Below are positions 1 through 7,290 of a DNA stretch of 11,893 nt, piece by piece. The notes under the pieces are model-generated. The model worked only from the letters and a program-made list of their open reading frames with translations, was not told the origin of the DNA and ran no database searches. A program made the translations under genes and the position numbers. The stretch is taken from contig CAZMSZ010000235.1 in the NCBI GenBank assembly GCA_964569055.1, positions 1 through 11,893 on the forward strand. Direction: 5' to 3'. The stretch is from JAWLGW01 sp964569055 (lineage in GTDB: Bacteria; Planctomycetota; J058). Each line of letters starts with the position of its first letter. The stretch's first letter is position 1.

Positions 1-70
1 AGGACGGCGCTGCGAGGGCCTGCCTGGCCGCGCGCAGGTGCGCCGAGCGGCCCTGGCGATCGGCTGCGCC

Positions 71-685
71 CTACAGGCTCCACACCAAGTGCCGCCGCTT
101 GGTCCCGATCACGGGCAGCTCCTGGGCGGGCTTGCCCAGGGCCCGGAACTCGACGGTGGGCGCGAAGCCCTCCTCGGTGTCCTCGCTGACGTCGACGAGG
201 TGCGTGCCCGGGAACTCGACGCCCGTGAGGTCTCCGGCGCCGCGGACGAACAGGATCGGGACGTGGACCGGGTCGTCGGGCGCGGCGTCGGGCGGCGGCT
301 CGGCCGGGAGCTCGAGCTCCTCGGAGGGCCTGCTGGCGAACATCAGCTCCAGCGTGACGGTTGGGTTCGGGGCGCCCCTCGGGTAGAGGGCCACGAACAC
401 GAGGTAGGCCGAGGGGGGCTGGTGGTCGGCGTCGAACCAGCCGCGCACCTCCGCCTTGTCGATCGCCGAGATCTTGCTGATCGGCACCAGGGGCGCGTCG
501 GCGCCGGGGCCCCCGGGCGCGGTCTGCTCGCCGCGCCGCAGCTCGAAGCGCTTGCCGCCGACCACCACGAAGCTGCGCGTGACGTCGCCGACCACCGTCC
601 AGCTGGTCTTGGCCTGCGAGCAGGTCGGGCACTCGCTGACGTCGTCGGCGGACTCGGTCTGACAGCCGGTGCAGGTCCAGGGCAT
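71..685 (-). CDS. RanBP2-type zinc-finger protein, function unknown
   Basis: A 204-residue cytoplasmic-looking protein with no signal peptide or membrane helix. Residues 1-22 form a compact zinc ribbon with W3, C5, C8, C19 and C22. The spacing W-x-C-x2-C-x10-C-x2-C is that of RanBP2-type zinc fingers, although the usual Asn between the Cys pairs is not conserved. The remainder looks beta-rich and starts with SWTVVGDVTRSFVVVGGKRF (residues 28-47), which is followed by acidic and proline-rich stretches around 120-140. I do not recognise the rest. The ATG is supported by GGAGGA located 7 nt upstream, inside the end of the preceding gene. Only 3 nt separate it from that gene's stop, so it should be translationally coupled to the NlpC/M23-like protein. 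A partner, adaptor or immunity role for that protein is inference from position only. Confidence 0.8.
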   Translation of the reverse strand: MPWTCTGCQTESADDVSECPTCSQAKTSWTVVGDVTRSFVVVGGKRFELRRGEQTAPGGPGADAPLVPISKISAIDKAEVRGWFDADHQPPSAYLVFVALYPRGAPNPTVTLELMFASRPSEELELPAEPPPDAAPDDPVHVPILFVRGAGDLTGVEFPGTHLVDVSEDTEEGFAPTVEFRALGKPAQELPVIGTKRRHLVWSL

Positions 686-688
686 GGC

Positions 689-2881
689 TCAGTCCTCCGA
701 CTCGGCGGTGATCTTGGCGTACAGGTCCTGCAGGAACGCGACCGGGTTGAAGTGCCACACGTGGCGGCTGAGCGGCAGCTCGGCGCCCGCGGCCAGCGCG
801 TGGTCCCACCACTGGTAGTGGCGCAGCTTCCCCTCGAGGTCGTAGGTGTACCACTCCTCCCAGCTCAGGAGCTGCTCGAGGGCCACCTCGAGGTCGATCC
901 CCCACTCACTCACGAAATACGTCGCGTAGCGGCGCAGCTCGGCCGCGGGGGCGCCGCCCTGCTGGAAGAACGAGACCAGCTCCTCCTCGCTGAGGAGCGC
1001 GTCGCTGTCCCAGATCCCGTTCTGCTGGTGCGGCGCGAACAAGTCCATGATCGCCTGGCAGTCGACGTTGAAGTTCTCGTCGGTGTCGCGGACCTCGCGC
1101 CAGGCGTCCCCGAGCAGGATCGACACGTTCTGGGGCGCGAAGATCTCCCAGTGGATCTGCCCTTCGAGCGCGTGCTCCTTCCCGTACTCGCCCACCCAGC
1201 CGAGCAGGTCGCCGGCCTGAACGCACACGTTGGGCGCGATCACCTGCCCCTGCTTCAGCTTGGCGATCAGGTCGTCGCTGACCGGGCAGGTGAGGGCCGA
1301 GACGTCGAGGATCAACGTGACGCCTTCCGCGGTGGCCGAAGCCTGCAGCTCGGGGTGCTCGGCGGCCAGGCCCGCGGCCAGCGACGCCAGCGTGGGCGTG
1401 CTGCTGGTGAGGTTGCAGAACAGGCCGTTCGAGCCGGTGAGCGTCACGCTCACCGCGCAGCCGCAGCGCTCGCGGAGCGTCTGCAGGTGCTGCAGCAGCC
1501 CGAGGTGGAGCCGGTACGCGCCCGGCGTCACCTCGAACTCCCACAGCGAGAAGTTGGCGCTCAGCCGCGCGTTCGGGTCGCCGCCGACCACGTAGTCGCC
1601 CTCGAGCGCGACCGGGTCGAGGGTGGGCGCGAAGGTCGCCTCGCCCGTCCGCGCCGGGTCGAGCCAGGGCAGCTCCTCGAGCGCGTGCTGTCCGTCGCAG
1701 GCGTCGAGGTGCATGAACAGCATGTAGAAGTCGAAGGTCTCGTAGTGGTGCTTGGTCAGCACGAAGTTGTGGCTGCCCCAGGCGCCCCAGGCAGAGGACT
1801 GCGGCCCCAGGCGGGCCGCGATCACCTGCCCGTGCGCGGGGGCGTGGACCGCCGCGCCCCGCCAGGCGCGCAGGTGGAGCCCGCCGTGCCACACGGTGTT
1901 GATCCCGACCGGGTAGTAGCCGCCGACGTGCTCCTGCTCGGTGTCGCGGAACAGGAGGTCGGCGTTGGCTGCGGTCGCGCGGCCGCCGTCGGTCGCCAGC
2001 CCGAGGGGGTAGCGCAGCTCGCCCAGGCCCGCCTTGGGCACGCGCATGTTGAGCCGGACCATGCACACGATCCCGTCGTCGCGGAACTTCGTCCACGTGA
2101 ACTCGTCGACCCCCGTGGGGCCATACTTGTCGAGCAGCGTCAGGACCCAGTCCTCGGGTGGGTGCGCGCCGGCGCGCCCGATCCCGCGGTGCCCGACCCC
2201 GCCGAACGTCCCCGCGCCGTTGCACAGCTCGGGCCGGTGGGCCGCCTCCAGGGTCAGGATCAGGTCCGTCTCGGGGTCGTAGTCGATGATCAGGAAGTTG
2301 TGGCCGTTGCTCTGCACGACGTAGTACGTGTCGGGCTCGAGCGCCTCGGGGATCGGGTCGATCCGCGTGCCCAGGCCGGCGTCGACGTAGGCTCGCCACA
2401 CGTCCGACTTGCTGTTGAGCGCGATCGCGTGGTTGTGGTCGTCGAGGCTGAAGCGCAGCTCGGCCGCGGTCGCCGACTCGAACGCCGCGCCGAGCACGAC
2501 CCCCTCCACGAACACGCAGCAGCACGTGTAGCAGCGCCCGTGCAGCGGGTCCACCGCGGGGTCTGCGGTCCGCTTCGTGAACTGCGTCGTGCGCAGGCAC
2601 ACGTTCGAGTTGTCGTTGGTCTCGTCCTCGTCGTCGCGCTTGCAGAGCGCGTCCCCCCGCTGCAGCAGCGAGAGGGGGTAGCCCTCCACCGCGCACGTCT
2701 TGCCCGGGCTGGGCGCGGTCGCGATCCGCTCGGCGTTGGTCATGCCGCCGTAGCCCTTGGTCGCGTCGTGATCCGGATGGTGGTGGGCCGTGCTCAGCGA
2801 GTCGGACCACGAGTAGTCGAACTCGCGGTAGAGCTGCACCTCGCGCCAGAAGGCCTCGTAGTCCAGCCAGTGGTCGGTCAC
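689..2881 (-). CDS. Putative peptidoglycan hydrolase: NlpC/P60-like plus split M23-like domain
   Basis: A 730-residue protein. I chose the GTG at 2881 because a perfect AGGAGGTG precedes it by 3 nt; a GTG at 2914 (741 residues) is possible but has only a weak GC-rich leader. Numbering is from 2881. Residues about 110-225 resemble an NlpC/P60 or CHAP fold: a Cys cluster C120-C122 followed by VFVEGVV, then NGHNFLIIDYDP with candidate His194, then LTLEAA. Residues about 328-580 resemble an M23/LytM peptidase: WHGGLHL (H332, H336), HAPAHGQVIAA, MHLD (H391), and far downstream AGDLLGWVGEYG and QIHWEIF (Q575, H577). About 150 unfamiliar residues are inserted between H391 and the terminal strands. 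The canonical HxxxD Asp is His here and the first His of HxH is Gln. The C-terminus ends with a tryptophan-rich region and WHFNPVAFL. There is no signal peptide, so it would act in the cytoplasm or be delivered by a dedicated secretion route. The family call rests on motif reading and activity is unproven. Confidence 0.65.
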   Translation of the reverse strand: MTDHWLDYEAFWREVQLYREFDYSWSDSLSTAHHHPDHDATKGYGGMTNAERIATAPSPGKTCAVEGYPLSLLQRGDALCKRDDEDETNDNSNVCLRTTQFTKRTADPAVDPLHGRCYTCCCVFVEGVVLGAAFESATAAELRFSLDDHNHAIALNSKSDVWRAYVDAGLGTRIDPIPEALEPDTYYVVQSNGHNFLIIDYDPETDLILTLEAAHRPELCNGAGTFGGVGHRGIGRAGAHPPEDWVLTLLDKYGPTGVDEFTWTKFRDDGIVCMVRLNMRVPKAGLGELRYPLGLATDGGRATAANADLLFRDTEQEHVGGYYPVGINTVWHGGLHLRAWRGAAVHAPAHGQVIAARLGPQSSAWGAWGSHNFVLTKHHYETFDFYMLFMHLDACDGQHALEELPWLDPARTGEATFAPTLDPVALEGDYVVGGDPNARLSANFSLWEFEVTPGAYRLHLGLLQHLQTLRERCGCAVSVTLTGSNGLFCNLTSSTPTLASLAAGLAAEHPELQASATAEGVTLILDVSALTCPVSDDLIAKLKQGQVIAPNVCVQAGDLLGWVGEYGKEHALEGQIHWEIFAPQNVSILLGDAWREVRDTDENFNVDCQAIMDLFAPHQQNGIWDSDALLSEEELVSFFQQGGAPAAELRRYATYFVSEWGIDLEVALEQLLSWEEWYTYDLEGKLRHYQWWDHALAAGAELPLSRHVWHFNPVAFLQDLYAKITAESED
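693..698 (-). promoter_or_regulatory. Shine-Dalgarno of the zinc-finger gene
   Basis: GGAGGA on the minus strand, 7 nt before the ATG at 685, lying within the last codons of the upstream gene. It fixes the start of the 204-residue protein and indicates translational coupling between the two genes. Confidence 0.7.
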
Positions 2882-2884
2882 GCC

Positions 2885-2892
2885 CACCTCCT
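2885..2892 (-). promoter_or_regulatory. Strong Shine-Dalgarno AGGAGGTG
   Basis: AGGAGGTG on the minus strand, 3 nt before the GTG at 2881. It is the reason for preferring 2881 over the in-frame GTG at 2914. The caveat is that the same bases would encode Glu-Glu-Val if the longer start were used. Confidence 0.5.
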
Positions 2893-2969
2893 CCGGCTCG
2901 AAATGGTACGACACGACCGACCCCGCCGGAGTCGACTCGGAGTGTCCACGCGTCGCCTCGCGGCCCGCC

Positions 2970-3893
2970 TCAGAACGTGACCGCGACCCCGATCTCCAGG
3001 CCGACGTTGTTCCAGCGGGCGCGCCGCCACACGTGGCCCTCGCTGAGGTGCTCGCGCCGGAACTGCTCGTTCCAGCTCGTCAGCAGCCCGTTCACGGCGC
3101 TGATCGCGGTCACCAGCTCGAGCGAGTCGCCGAGGATGTGCCAGCGGGCGCCCAGGCGCGAGTTGCTGACGAAGGACGGGAGGCGGTGGTCGAGCGCGAT
3201 CGTGATCCCGTTGTTCAAGAACAGGGTCACCACGCCGACCCGGGCGGAGAGCTCGTAGGTGAGCGCGGGGCCGAGCAGGGCGTGCACCGTGGCGCGGGCG
3301 CGCTCCCCCTCGCCCTCCAGCCGGACGCGCAGCCGGGTGTAGGCGGGGCCGATCCCGAACCACAGCCGGATCGTGGGTCGGTTGATCCACACGTAGCGCA
3401 GGCTCACTTCGAAGTACTGGAGGTCGACCGTGGTGCGCACGCGCGAGCCGCCCGGGAACGCGTCGTCGCCGATGTCGATCCCGCGGTGGTGGATCGAGGT
3501 GGTCGGGCCGCGCGCGGTGATCCCGGTGTAGGTCGCGCCCAGGCTGCACCACGAGGCGAGCGCCAGGTCGACGTGCGCCGAGAGGCCGTAGGTCGGGTCG
3601 AGGGGCAGGTGGGCGTCCTTCTGGAGGTCGAGCCCGCGCGAGTCCGCCTCGGTCCCGCGCTTGAGCTTGCCGATCAACGGGGCGCCCAGCCGGCCCGCGA
3701 GCTCGAGGCGGAGCCAGCGCGGTGAGGTCGGCGGCTCGCTCGGATCCTGCGCGGGTCCGTCCTCGCCCTCCGGCGCGCGGGTCCGCACGCCGGGGGCCGC
3801 CGCGCCGGGGGTCGCGTCCGGCGAGGCCTCCTCGGCGTGCGCCGCGCCGGCGAACAGGAGCCACGTCAGCAGCAGCGCGCCCGCTCTCCCCAC
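2970..3893 (-). CDS. Outer-membrane beta-barrel-like exported protein
   Basis: A 307-residue protein. The GTG at 3893 gives a clean signal peptide: GR at the N-terminus, a hydrophobic core (ALLLTWLLFAG) and an AHA|EE cleavage site after residue 20. An acidic, Pro-rich linker (about 21-55) is followed by alternating hydrophobic and polar strands to the end. Examples are WLRLELAGRLG, SAHVDLALASWCSLGATY, VDLQYFEVSLRYVW, LWFGIGPAYTRLRVRL and a terminal VGLEIGVAVTF. A final Phe on an amphipathic strand is the usual outer-membrane barrel C-terminal signal. The family is not identified; it resembles generic outer-membrane beta-barrel proteins. An upstream in-frame GTG at 3929 would give a 12-residue longer leader, and the frame stays open to 4250. 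That further extension is low-complexity and overlaps the kinase fragment, so I excluded it. It runs ahead of the NlpC/M23-like gene, 88 bp from that gene's start. Confidence 0.7.
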   Translation of the reverse strand: MGRAGALLLTWLLFAGAAHAEEASPDATPGAAAPGVRTRAPEGEDGPAQDPSEPPTSPRWLRLELAGRLGAPLIGKLKRGTEADSRGLDLQKDAHLPLDPTYGLSAHVDLALASWCSLGATYTGITARGPTTSIHHRGIDIGDDAFPGGSRVRTTVDLQYFEVSLRYVWINRPTIRLWFGIGPAYTRLRVRLEGEGERARATVHALLGPALTYELSARVGVVTLFLNNGITIALDHRLPSFVSNSRLGARWHILGDSLELVTAISAVNGLLTSWNEQFRREHLSEGHVWRRARWNNVGLEIGVAVTF

Positions 3894-3991
3894 GCCGCCC
3901 AGTCTGCCGTATCCGCCGCCCGCGAGCACCCCCCAGGCGGGACGGGCGGTGGGGGAGCGAGCGGGAGGACGCGCTGCGCGCGCGGTGACGC

Positions 3992-4129
3992 TCAGCGCCC
4001 CGTGAGGAGCGCCCGCAGCGGCTCGAGCGCCAGCTCGCGCGCGCTCGCCGGGTCGCGCACCGCGTAGACCACGCCCATGCCGCCGCGCCCGAGCTCGCGC
4101 ACGACCTCGTATCGGCCGATCCGCTGCAC
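3992..4129 (-). pseudogene. Ser/Thr kinase N-lobe fragment lacking the catalytic lysine
   Basis: A 45-residue open frame from a GTG start. It reads IGRYEVVRELGRGGMGVVYA, the typical PknB-type start with a complete glycine-rich ATP-binding loop, then VRDPASARELALEPLRALLTGR and a TGA stop. Where active kinases have the VAIK lysine (usually ELALK), this sequence has ELALE. The rest of the N-lobe, the HRD and DFG motifs and the C-lobe are absent, and no kinase sequence follows in another frame before the next gene. It is most likely the remnant of a truncated kinase gene. A real micro-protein cannot be excluded, because the GTG is preceded by a TAGGCT element (4139-4144) placed like a -10 box. 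Confidence 0.6.
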
Positions 4130-4208
4130 CGGTAGGCGAGCCTAAGCGGCCTCCGCGCCGGCTCGCCAGGCTGCGCCGTGCGGCAGCCGCCCGGATCCTT
4201 ACGTCGGC

Positions 4209-4240
4209 GTGACAGACGGCGCGCGACAAGACCTTAGGGT
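4209..4240 (+). promoter_or_regulatory. Possible promoter of the amidohydrolase-like gene
   Basis: TGACAG (4210-4215) lies 18 nt before TTAGGG/TAGGGT (4234-4240). If the latter is a -10 box, transcription would begin at or just before the ATG at 4249, giving a leaderless mRNA. GGGTCGACCC (4237-4246), a perfect 10-bp palindrome, overlaps the predicted start point and could be an operator. No Shine-Dalgarno is visible, which fits leaderless initiation. The -35 match is weak. Confidence 0.3.
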
Positions 4241-4248
4241 CGACCCCC

Positions 4249-5001
4249 ATGCTGGTCTGCGCCCTGATTCCCGTCGTCGTCGCCGCTCAGATCACCCTGG
4301 GACTCGGCGCCCCCGAGCACGCGGGGCGCGTGGTCGCCGCCCCGCACGGCGGCTACGACCGCGAGACCGAGGACCTCGCCCGCGGCGTGGCCCGCCGGCT
4401 CGACTGGGGCTGGGCGACGGCCGTCGGCTACCGCTCCGAGCCGCTGCGCTTCTGGTTCGACGTCAACCGCCCGACTGAGCGAGCCTGGATCGGCGGCGAC
4501 TTCGGGGTCGACCGGGTCACCGCCCGGGCCCAGGCGGTGTTCGAGGACTACATGCGGGCGCTGGCGCGCGCCGGCCAGCAGGTGGGCGGCGAGCGGCTCG
4601 AGCTGCTGGTCGAGCTGCACGGTCACGCGCGTCGGGTCCGGCTGGGCGGCGTGAACGTGCGGGTCCAGGCGATCGAGCTGGCGACCCGCGGGTTCACCCT
4701 GACGCAGCTCCGCCGCATCCGCGCCTGCTACGACCGGCTCCAGGACGACCTCCCCTTCTACCTGCGCGTGCCGCTGGCGATCGACCGGCTCGACGACCCG
4801 TACGAGTACGAGGGCTGGCTGATCCCGTTCTACTTCCACGCCAGCGAGGCCCAGGAGCAGGGCTCCCTGCACCCTGCCGTGGCCCGCCGCGCGCTCCACT
4901 TCGAGCTGCCCCCCGCGGTGCGGACCAGCTCGCAGGCCCGCCAGGCCTACACGCGCCTGCTCGCCGAGCTGCTGGCTGAGGTCGACGCCGACGACGAATG
5001 A
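4249..5001 (+). CDS. Exported N-formylglutamate amidohydrolase-like protein
   Basis: A 250-residue protein. Residues 1-13 are hydrophobic (LVCALIPVVVAA) and look like a short signal peptide, although no basic residue precedes the core. After it comes VVAAPHGGYDRETEDLA (H33, D37, E39). Next is WFDVNRPTER (D71, N73, R74), then LVELHGHAR (E122, H124, H126) and LHFELPPAVR (E219). This order of PHGG, D-x-NR, a late LHGH and a terminal FELPP..R follows N-formylglutamate amidohydrolase and related zinc-dependent hydrolases that act on gamma-linked or N-acylated glutamate. H33, D37/E39 and H124 are plausible metal ligands. Export suggests a periplasmic peptide or cell-wall substrate instead of the cytoplasmic histidine pathway; that is inference. 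It stands 64 bp ahead of the PAQR gene. Confidence 0.65.
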   Translation: MLVCALIPVVVAAQITLGLGAPEHAGRVVAAPHGGYDRETEDLARGVARRLDWGWATAVGYRSEPLRFWFDVNRPTERAWIGGDFGVDRVTARAQAVFEDYMRALARAGQQVGGERLELLVELHGHARRVRLGGVNVRVQAIELATRGFTLTQLRRIRACYDRLQDDLPFYLRVPLAIDRLDDPYEYEGWLIPFYFHASEAQEQGSLHPAVARRALHFELPPAVRTSSQARQAYTRLLAELLAEVDADDE

Positions 5002-5018
5002 CGCGGCGCGCGGCCCCT

Positions 5019-5047
5019 TTGCGCGCTGCGTCGTAAACGGCTAGGTT
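5019..5047 (+). promoter_or_regulatory. Possible sigma-70-type promoter of the PAQR gene
   Basis: TTGCGC (5019-5024), a 17-nt spacer and TAGGTT (5042-5047), with the ATG 18 nt further on. Spacing is ideal and both boxes match the consensus partially. This suggests the PAQR gene has its own transcription start. Confidence 0.4.
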
Positions 5048-5065
5048 GGGCTCCGACCTGCCGCC

Positions 5066-5764
5066 ATGCCGCTCGAGCTCGCCGAACCGTTCAGCGCCGT
5101 CTCGCACCTGGTCGCCGGGATCGCCTGGCTGGCGCTGGCCCCGCTCGTGGTGCTGAAGGCTCGCGACGATCACCACCGGCTCGCCCTCGCGGTCTACTTC
5201 ACCGGCGTGGCGTCCATGTTCCTGTTCAGCGGCACGTACCACATGCTCGGTCGCGAGCACTCGCTCGGGCGCGTGCTGTGGCACCTCGATCACGGCTCGA
5301 TCTGGCTGGCCCTGGCCGCGTCGTTCACGCCGATCCAGGTCGCGCTGGCCCCCGAGCGCTGGTATCGCCGCCAGCTCCGCGGGATCTGGACCCTGGCGGT
5401 GATCGGCGCCGTGCTCGAGCTGGTGCTCCTCGAGCGGCTCCCGCTGTGGGTCAGCCCGCTCCTCTACGTCGGCATGGGCTGGGCGTGCTTCGGCAACCTG
5501 CTCCTGGTGCGGGCCCGCGCCGGCGCGCCCGGCTTCCTCCCGCTCCTGGCCGGCGGCACCCTGGCCTCGATCGGCGGGGTCATGGACTCGCTCGACCGCC
5601 CCGCGCTCTGGCCGGGCGTGTTCGGGCCCCACGACCTCATGCACGTGTTGATCGTGGCCGGCGGGATCGCGTTCCTGCGGTTCCATATCCTGGCCGCCGA
5701 CGGGCGCTACACCCCGGCCCGCCACCGCTACCGCCGCGCGGAGCTCCAGCCGAGCGAAGGTTAG
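5066..5764 (+). CDS. PAQR/hemolysin III family membrane protein
   Basis: A 232-residue integral membrane protein with about seven hydrophobic helices. Family motifs are in order: EPFSAVSHLVAG at the N-terminus (E7, H14), SGTYH (S55-H59), LDHGSIWLALAASFTP (D75, H76) and HDLMH (H189, H193). The set SxxxH, a following Asp, and HxxxH corresponds to the zinc site of the PAQR superfamily (adiponectin receptors and bacterial hemolysin III), whose members are proposed or shown to act as hydrolases on membrane lipid substrates such as ceramide. Length is normal for bacterial members. A polar, Arg-rich tail (about 214-232) follows the last helix. Its TAG stop overlaps the convergent downstream gene. 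There is no visible Shine-Dalgarno. Confidence 0.85.
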   Translation: MPLELAEPFSAVSHLVAGIAWLALAPLVVLKARDDHHRLALAVYFTGVASMFLFSGTYHMLGREHSLGRVLWHLDHGSIWLALAASFTPIQVALAPERWYRRQLRGIWTLAVIGAVLELVLLERLPLWVSPLLYVGMGWACFGNLLLVRARAGAPGFLPLLAGGTLASIGGVMDSLDRPALWPGVFGPHDLMHVLIVAGGIAFLRFHILAADGRYTPARHRYRRAELQPSEG

Positions 5765-7164
5765 CGCGGGCGCTTCTTCAGCTCGTCCACGATCCCGCGC
5801 CGCTCCACGTCCTGCTCGGCGCCGCCCTCGTCCGAGCGGGCTGCGAGCACGCGCTCGACGTCGGCGCGCAGCTCGGGGAACGCGAGCTGGTCGAGCTCGT
5901 CCACGGGCAGCGCGCCCAGGATCCGCCCGAGGTCGGAGGGCGGGTTGCCGCGGCCGTCCACGGGGAGCCGCCGCGCGAGGGCGTCGACCTCGCCGGGGCC
6001 CTGGAACAGGCGCAGGTCTCGGGTGAGCGGGTAGAGCGTGGTGCGGCCCTGGAGGTGCAGCTCGAGCATGGCGTTGACGTCGTTACACACCCCCAGGGCG
6101 TAGTAGCCGCCGAAGGGGAGGTCGGGGTGGGCGGCCCGCTTGGCGAGGTACGCCCGGCGCACCTCGCCGGCGAGGCGCACCGCCTCGCGCGCGCGCGCTC
6201 CCGTGTAGGTGTGCTTGGTCGTGCCGCCCGTCCAGGCCTGGCTGCGGCCGCCCATGGGCCGGAACTTCGCCTGCCCGTCGCTCCCGAAGAAGAACGCCAC
6301 GCTGGTGTTCACGCGCGGGCCGCGCACGATCAGCTCGTGCTGCGAGTGGCTGACCGGCACCAGCAGGGTGCGCTCGGTCCCGGGCACGGCGAGCTCGGTG
6401 TCGACCCAAAACGGCGTGGCCACCTCCCGCCCCTGGAAGGAGAGGTCGCCGAAGTTGGCGAAGTTGCGCGTGTCGCGCACCTCCACGGTGTGACCGCTGG
6501 CCTCGAGCATCTCGACCAGCTCCGCGGGGCTGCGCGCCGTGCCCGCGCCGACCGTCACCTCGAACGCGCTCGCCTTGGGATCGGCCGGGTCGTTCTCGGA
6601 GAGCAGGTCGAGCACCTCGGCCAGGCGCGCCCCGTCGGCGTAGGCGTCGGCCCGCGCGGGGTCGACCTCGTCGCCGGAGCGCAGCCCGTTGCCGAGGTCC
6701 CGCGACAGGCTGCCCGGCGCCAGCGCCGGCGCGCCGGTGGGGATCCCCAGCGCCTCGCGCCGCACGGGGCCACGAGCTCCCACGGGGCCGCCCGTCAGCC
6801 CGGCCTGCTTGGTCGGCTCGGCCGCGGCGGGCGTGGCCCCCTGGCGCGCTCGCGCCGCCGCACCGGCCGCGGCGACCGCGCGCCCGAGCCCGTCGGCGGT
6901 GAGCGCCGGGAACCGATCGAGCAGGGCGTAGTCCCCCCGCGCGATCGCGGTCCGCAGCGTTCGCTCCTGCGCGGGCGAGAGCAGCCCCGCCGCCGCCGGG
7001 TCCAACCCGAGCGCCGCCAGCGCCGCGTCGAGCGCCGCTGGATCGCCCCCGATCGCGCGCGCGAGGTCAGACAGCCGGAACAGCTCGTCCTGCCCGCGCG
7101 CGGGCGCGGCGATCAGGAGCGAGAGCAGCACGAGCGAGGAGCCGAGGGCGCGCGGGTGGTGCAT
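5761..7164 (-). CDS. Secreted protein of unknown function
   Basis: A 467-residue exported protein. The ATG at 7164 is preceded by CGGAG, 9 nt upstream, and starts a good signal peptide (HHPRALGSSLVLLSLLIAAPARG|QDE). Residues 25-160 are Ala/Arg-rich and look helical and linker-like. The folded part begins near 175. The most distinctive stretches are SHSQHELIVRGP (271-282), VAFFFGSDGQAKFRPMGGR (289-307) and GGYYALGVCNDVNAMLELH (352-370). A single Cys (C360) with His273/His276 could in principle form a hydrolase site, but I do not recognise the family and claim no activity. The frame stays open upstream to 7542 only because it runs through the tandem repeat; that extension has no start logic. 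The TAA stop overlaps the convergent PAQR stop. Confidence 0.75.
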   Translation of the reverse strand: MHHPRALGSSLVLLSLLIAAPARGQDELFRLSDLARAIGGDPAALDAALAALGLDPAAAGLLSPAQERTLRTAIARGDYALLDRFPALTADGLGRAVAAAGAAARARQGATPAAAEPTKQAGLTGGPVGARGPVRREALGIPTGAPALAPGSLSRDLGNGLRSGDEVDPARADAYADGARLAEVLDLLSENDPADPKASAFEVTVGAGTARSPAELVEMLEASGHTVEVRDTRNFANFGDLSFQGREVATPFWVDTELAVPGTERTLLVPVSHSQHELIVRGPRVNTSVAFFFGSDGQAKFRPMGGRSQAWTGGTTKHTYTGARAREAVRLAGEVRRAYLAKRAAHPDLPFGGYYALGVCNDVNAMLELHLQGRTTLYPLTRDLRLFQGPGEVDALARRLPVDGRGNPPSDLGRILGALPVDELDQLAFPELRADVERVLAARSDEGGAEQDVERRGIVDELKKRPR

Positions 7165-7186
7165 GGGGGTGGTCTCCGAGATCCCC

Positions 7187-7215
7187 GTTCTAGCGCCGGG
7201 TGACGGGCATTTCCA
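7187..7215 (-). promoter_or_regulatory. Possible promoter of the 467-residue secreted protein
   Basis: On the minus strand TGGAAA (7210-7215), a 17-nt spacer and TAGAAC (7187-7192), each matching four of six consensus bases. The predicted start point is near 7180, leaving a short leader that contains the CGGAG ribosome site. Confidence 0.35.
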
Positions 7216-7290
7216 TGAGGTTCTCGGGGCGGAGGCGGGTCCGAGAGGCTGTCGCTTGCCGCGCACTCCCTCCCGCGATGGAAGACGGGG

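Noticed and set aside
38..2980. A 980-codon plus-strand open frame
   Set aside because: It lies antisense to the zinc-finger and NlpC/M23-like genes, is rich in Arg, Val and Gly without domain motifs, and arises because stop codons are rare in GC-rich DNA.
3894..4250. N-terminal extension of the outer-membrane-like protein to an ATG at 4250
   Set aside because: The extra residues are low-complexity, overlap the kinase fragment in another frame, and would bury the clean signal peptide that starts at 3893.
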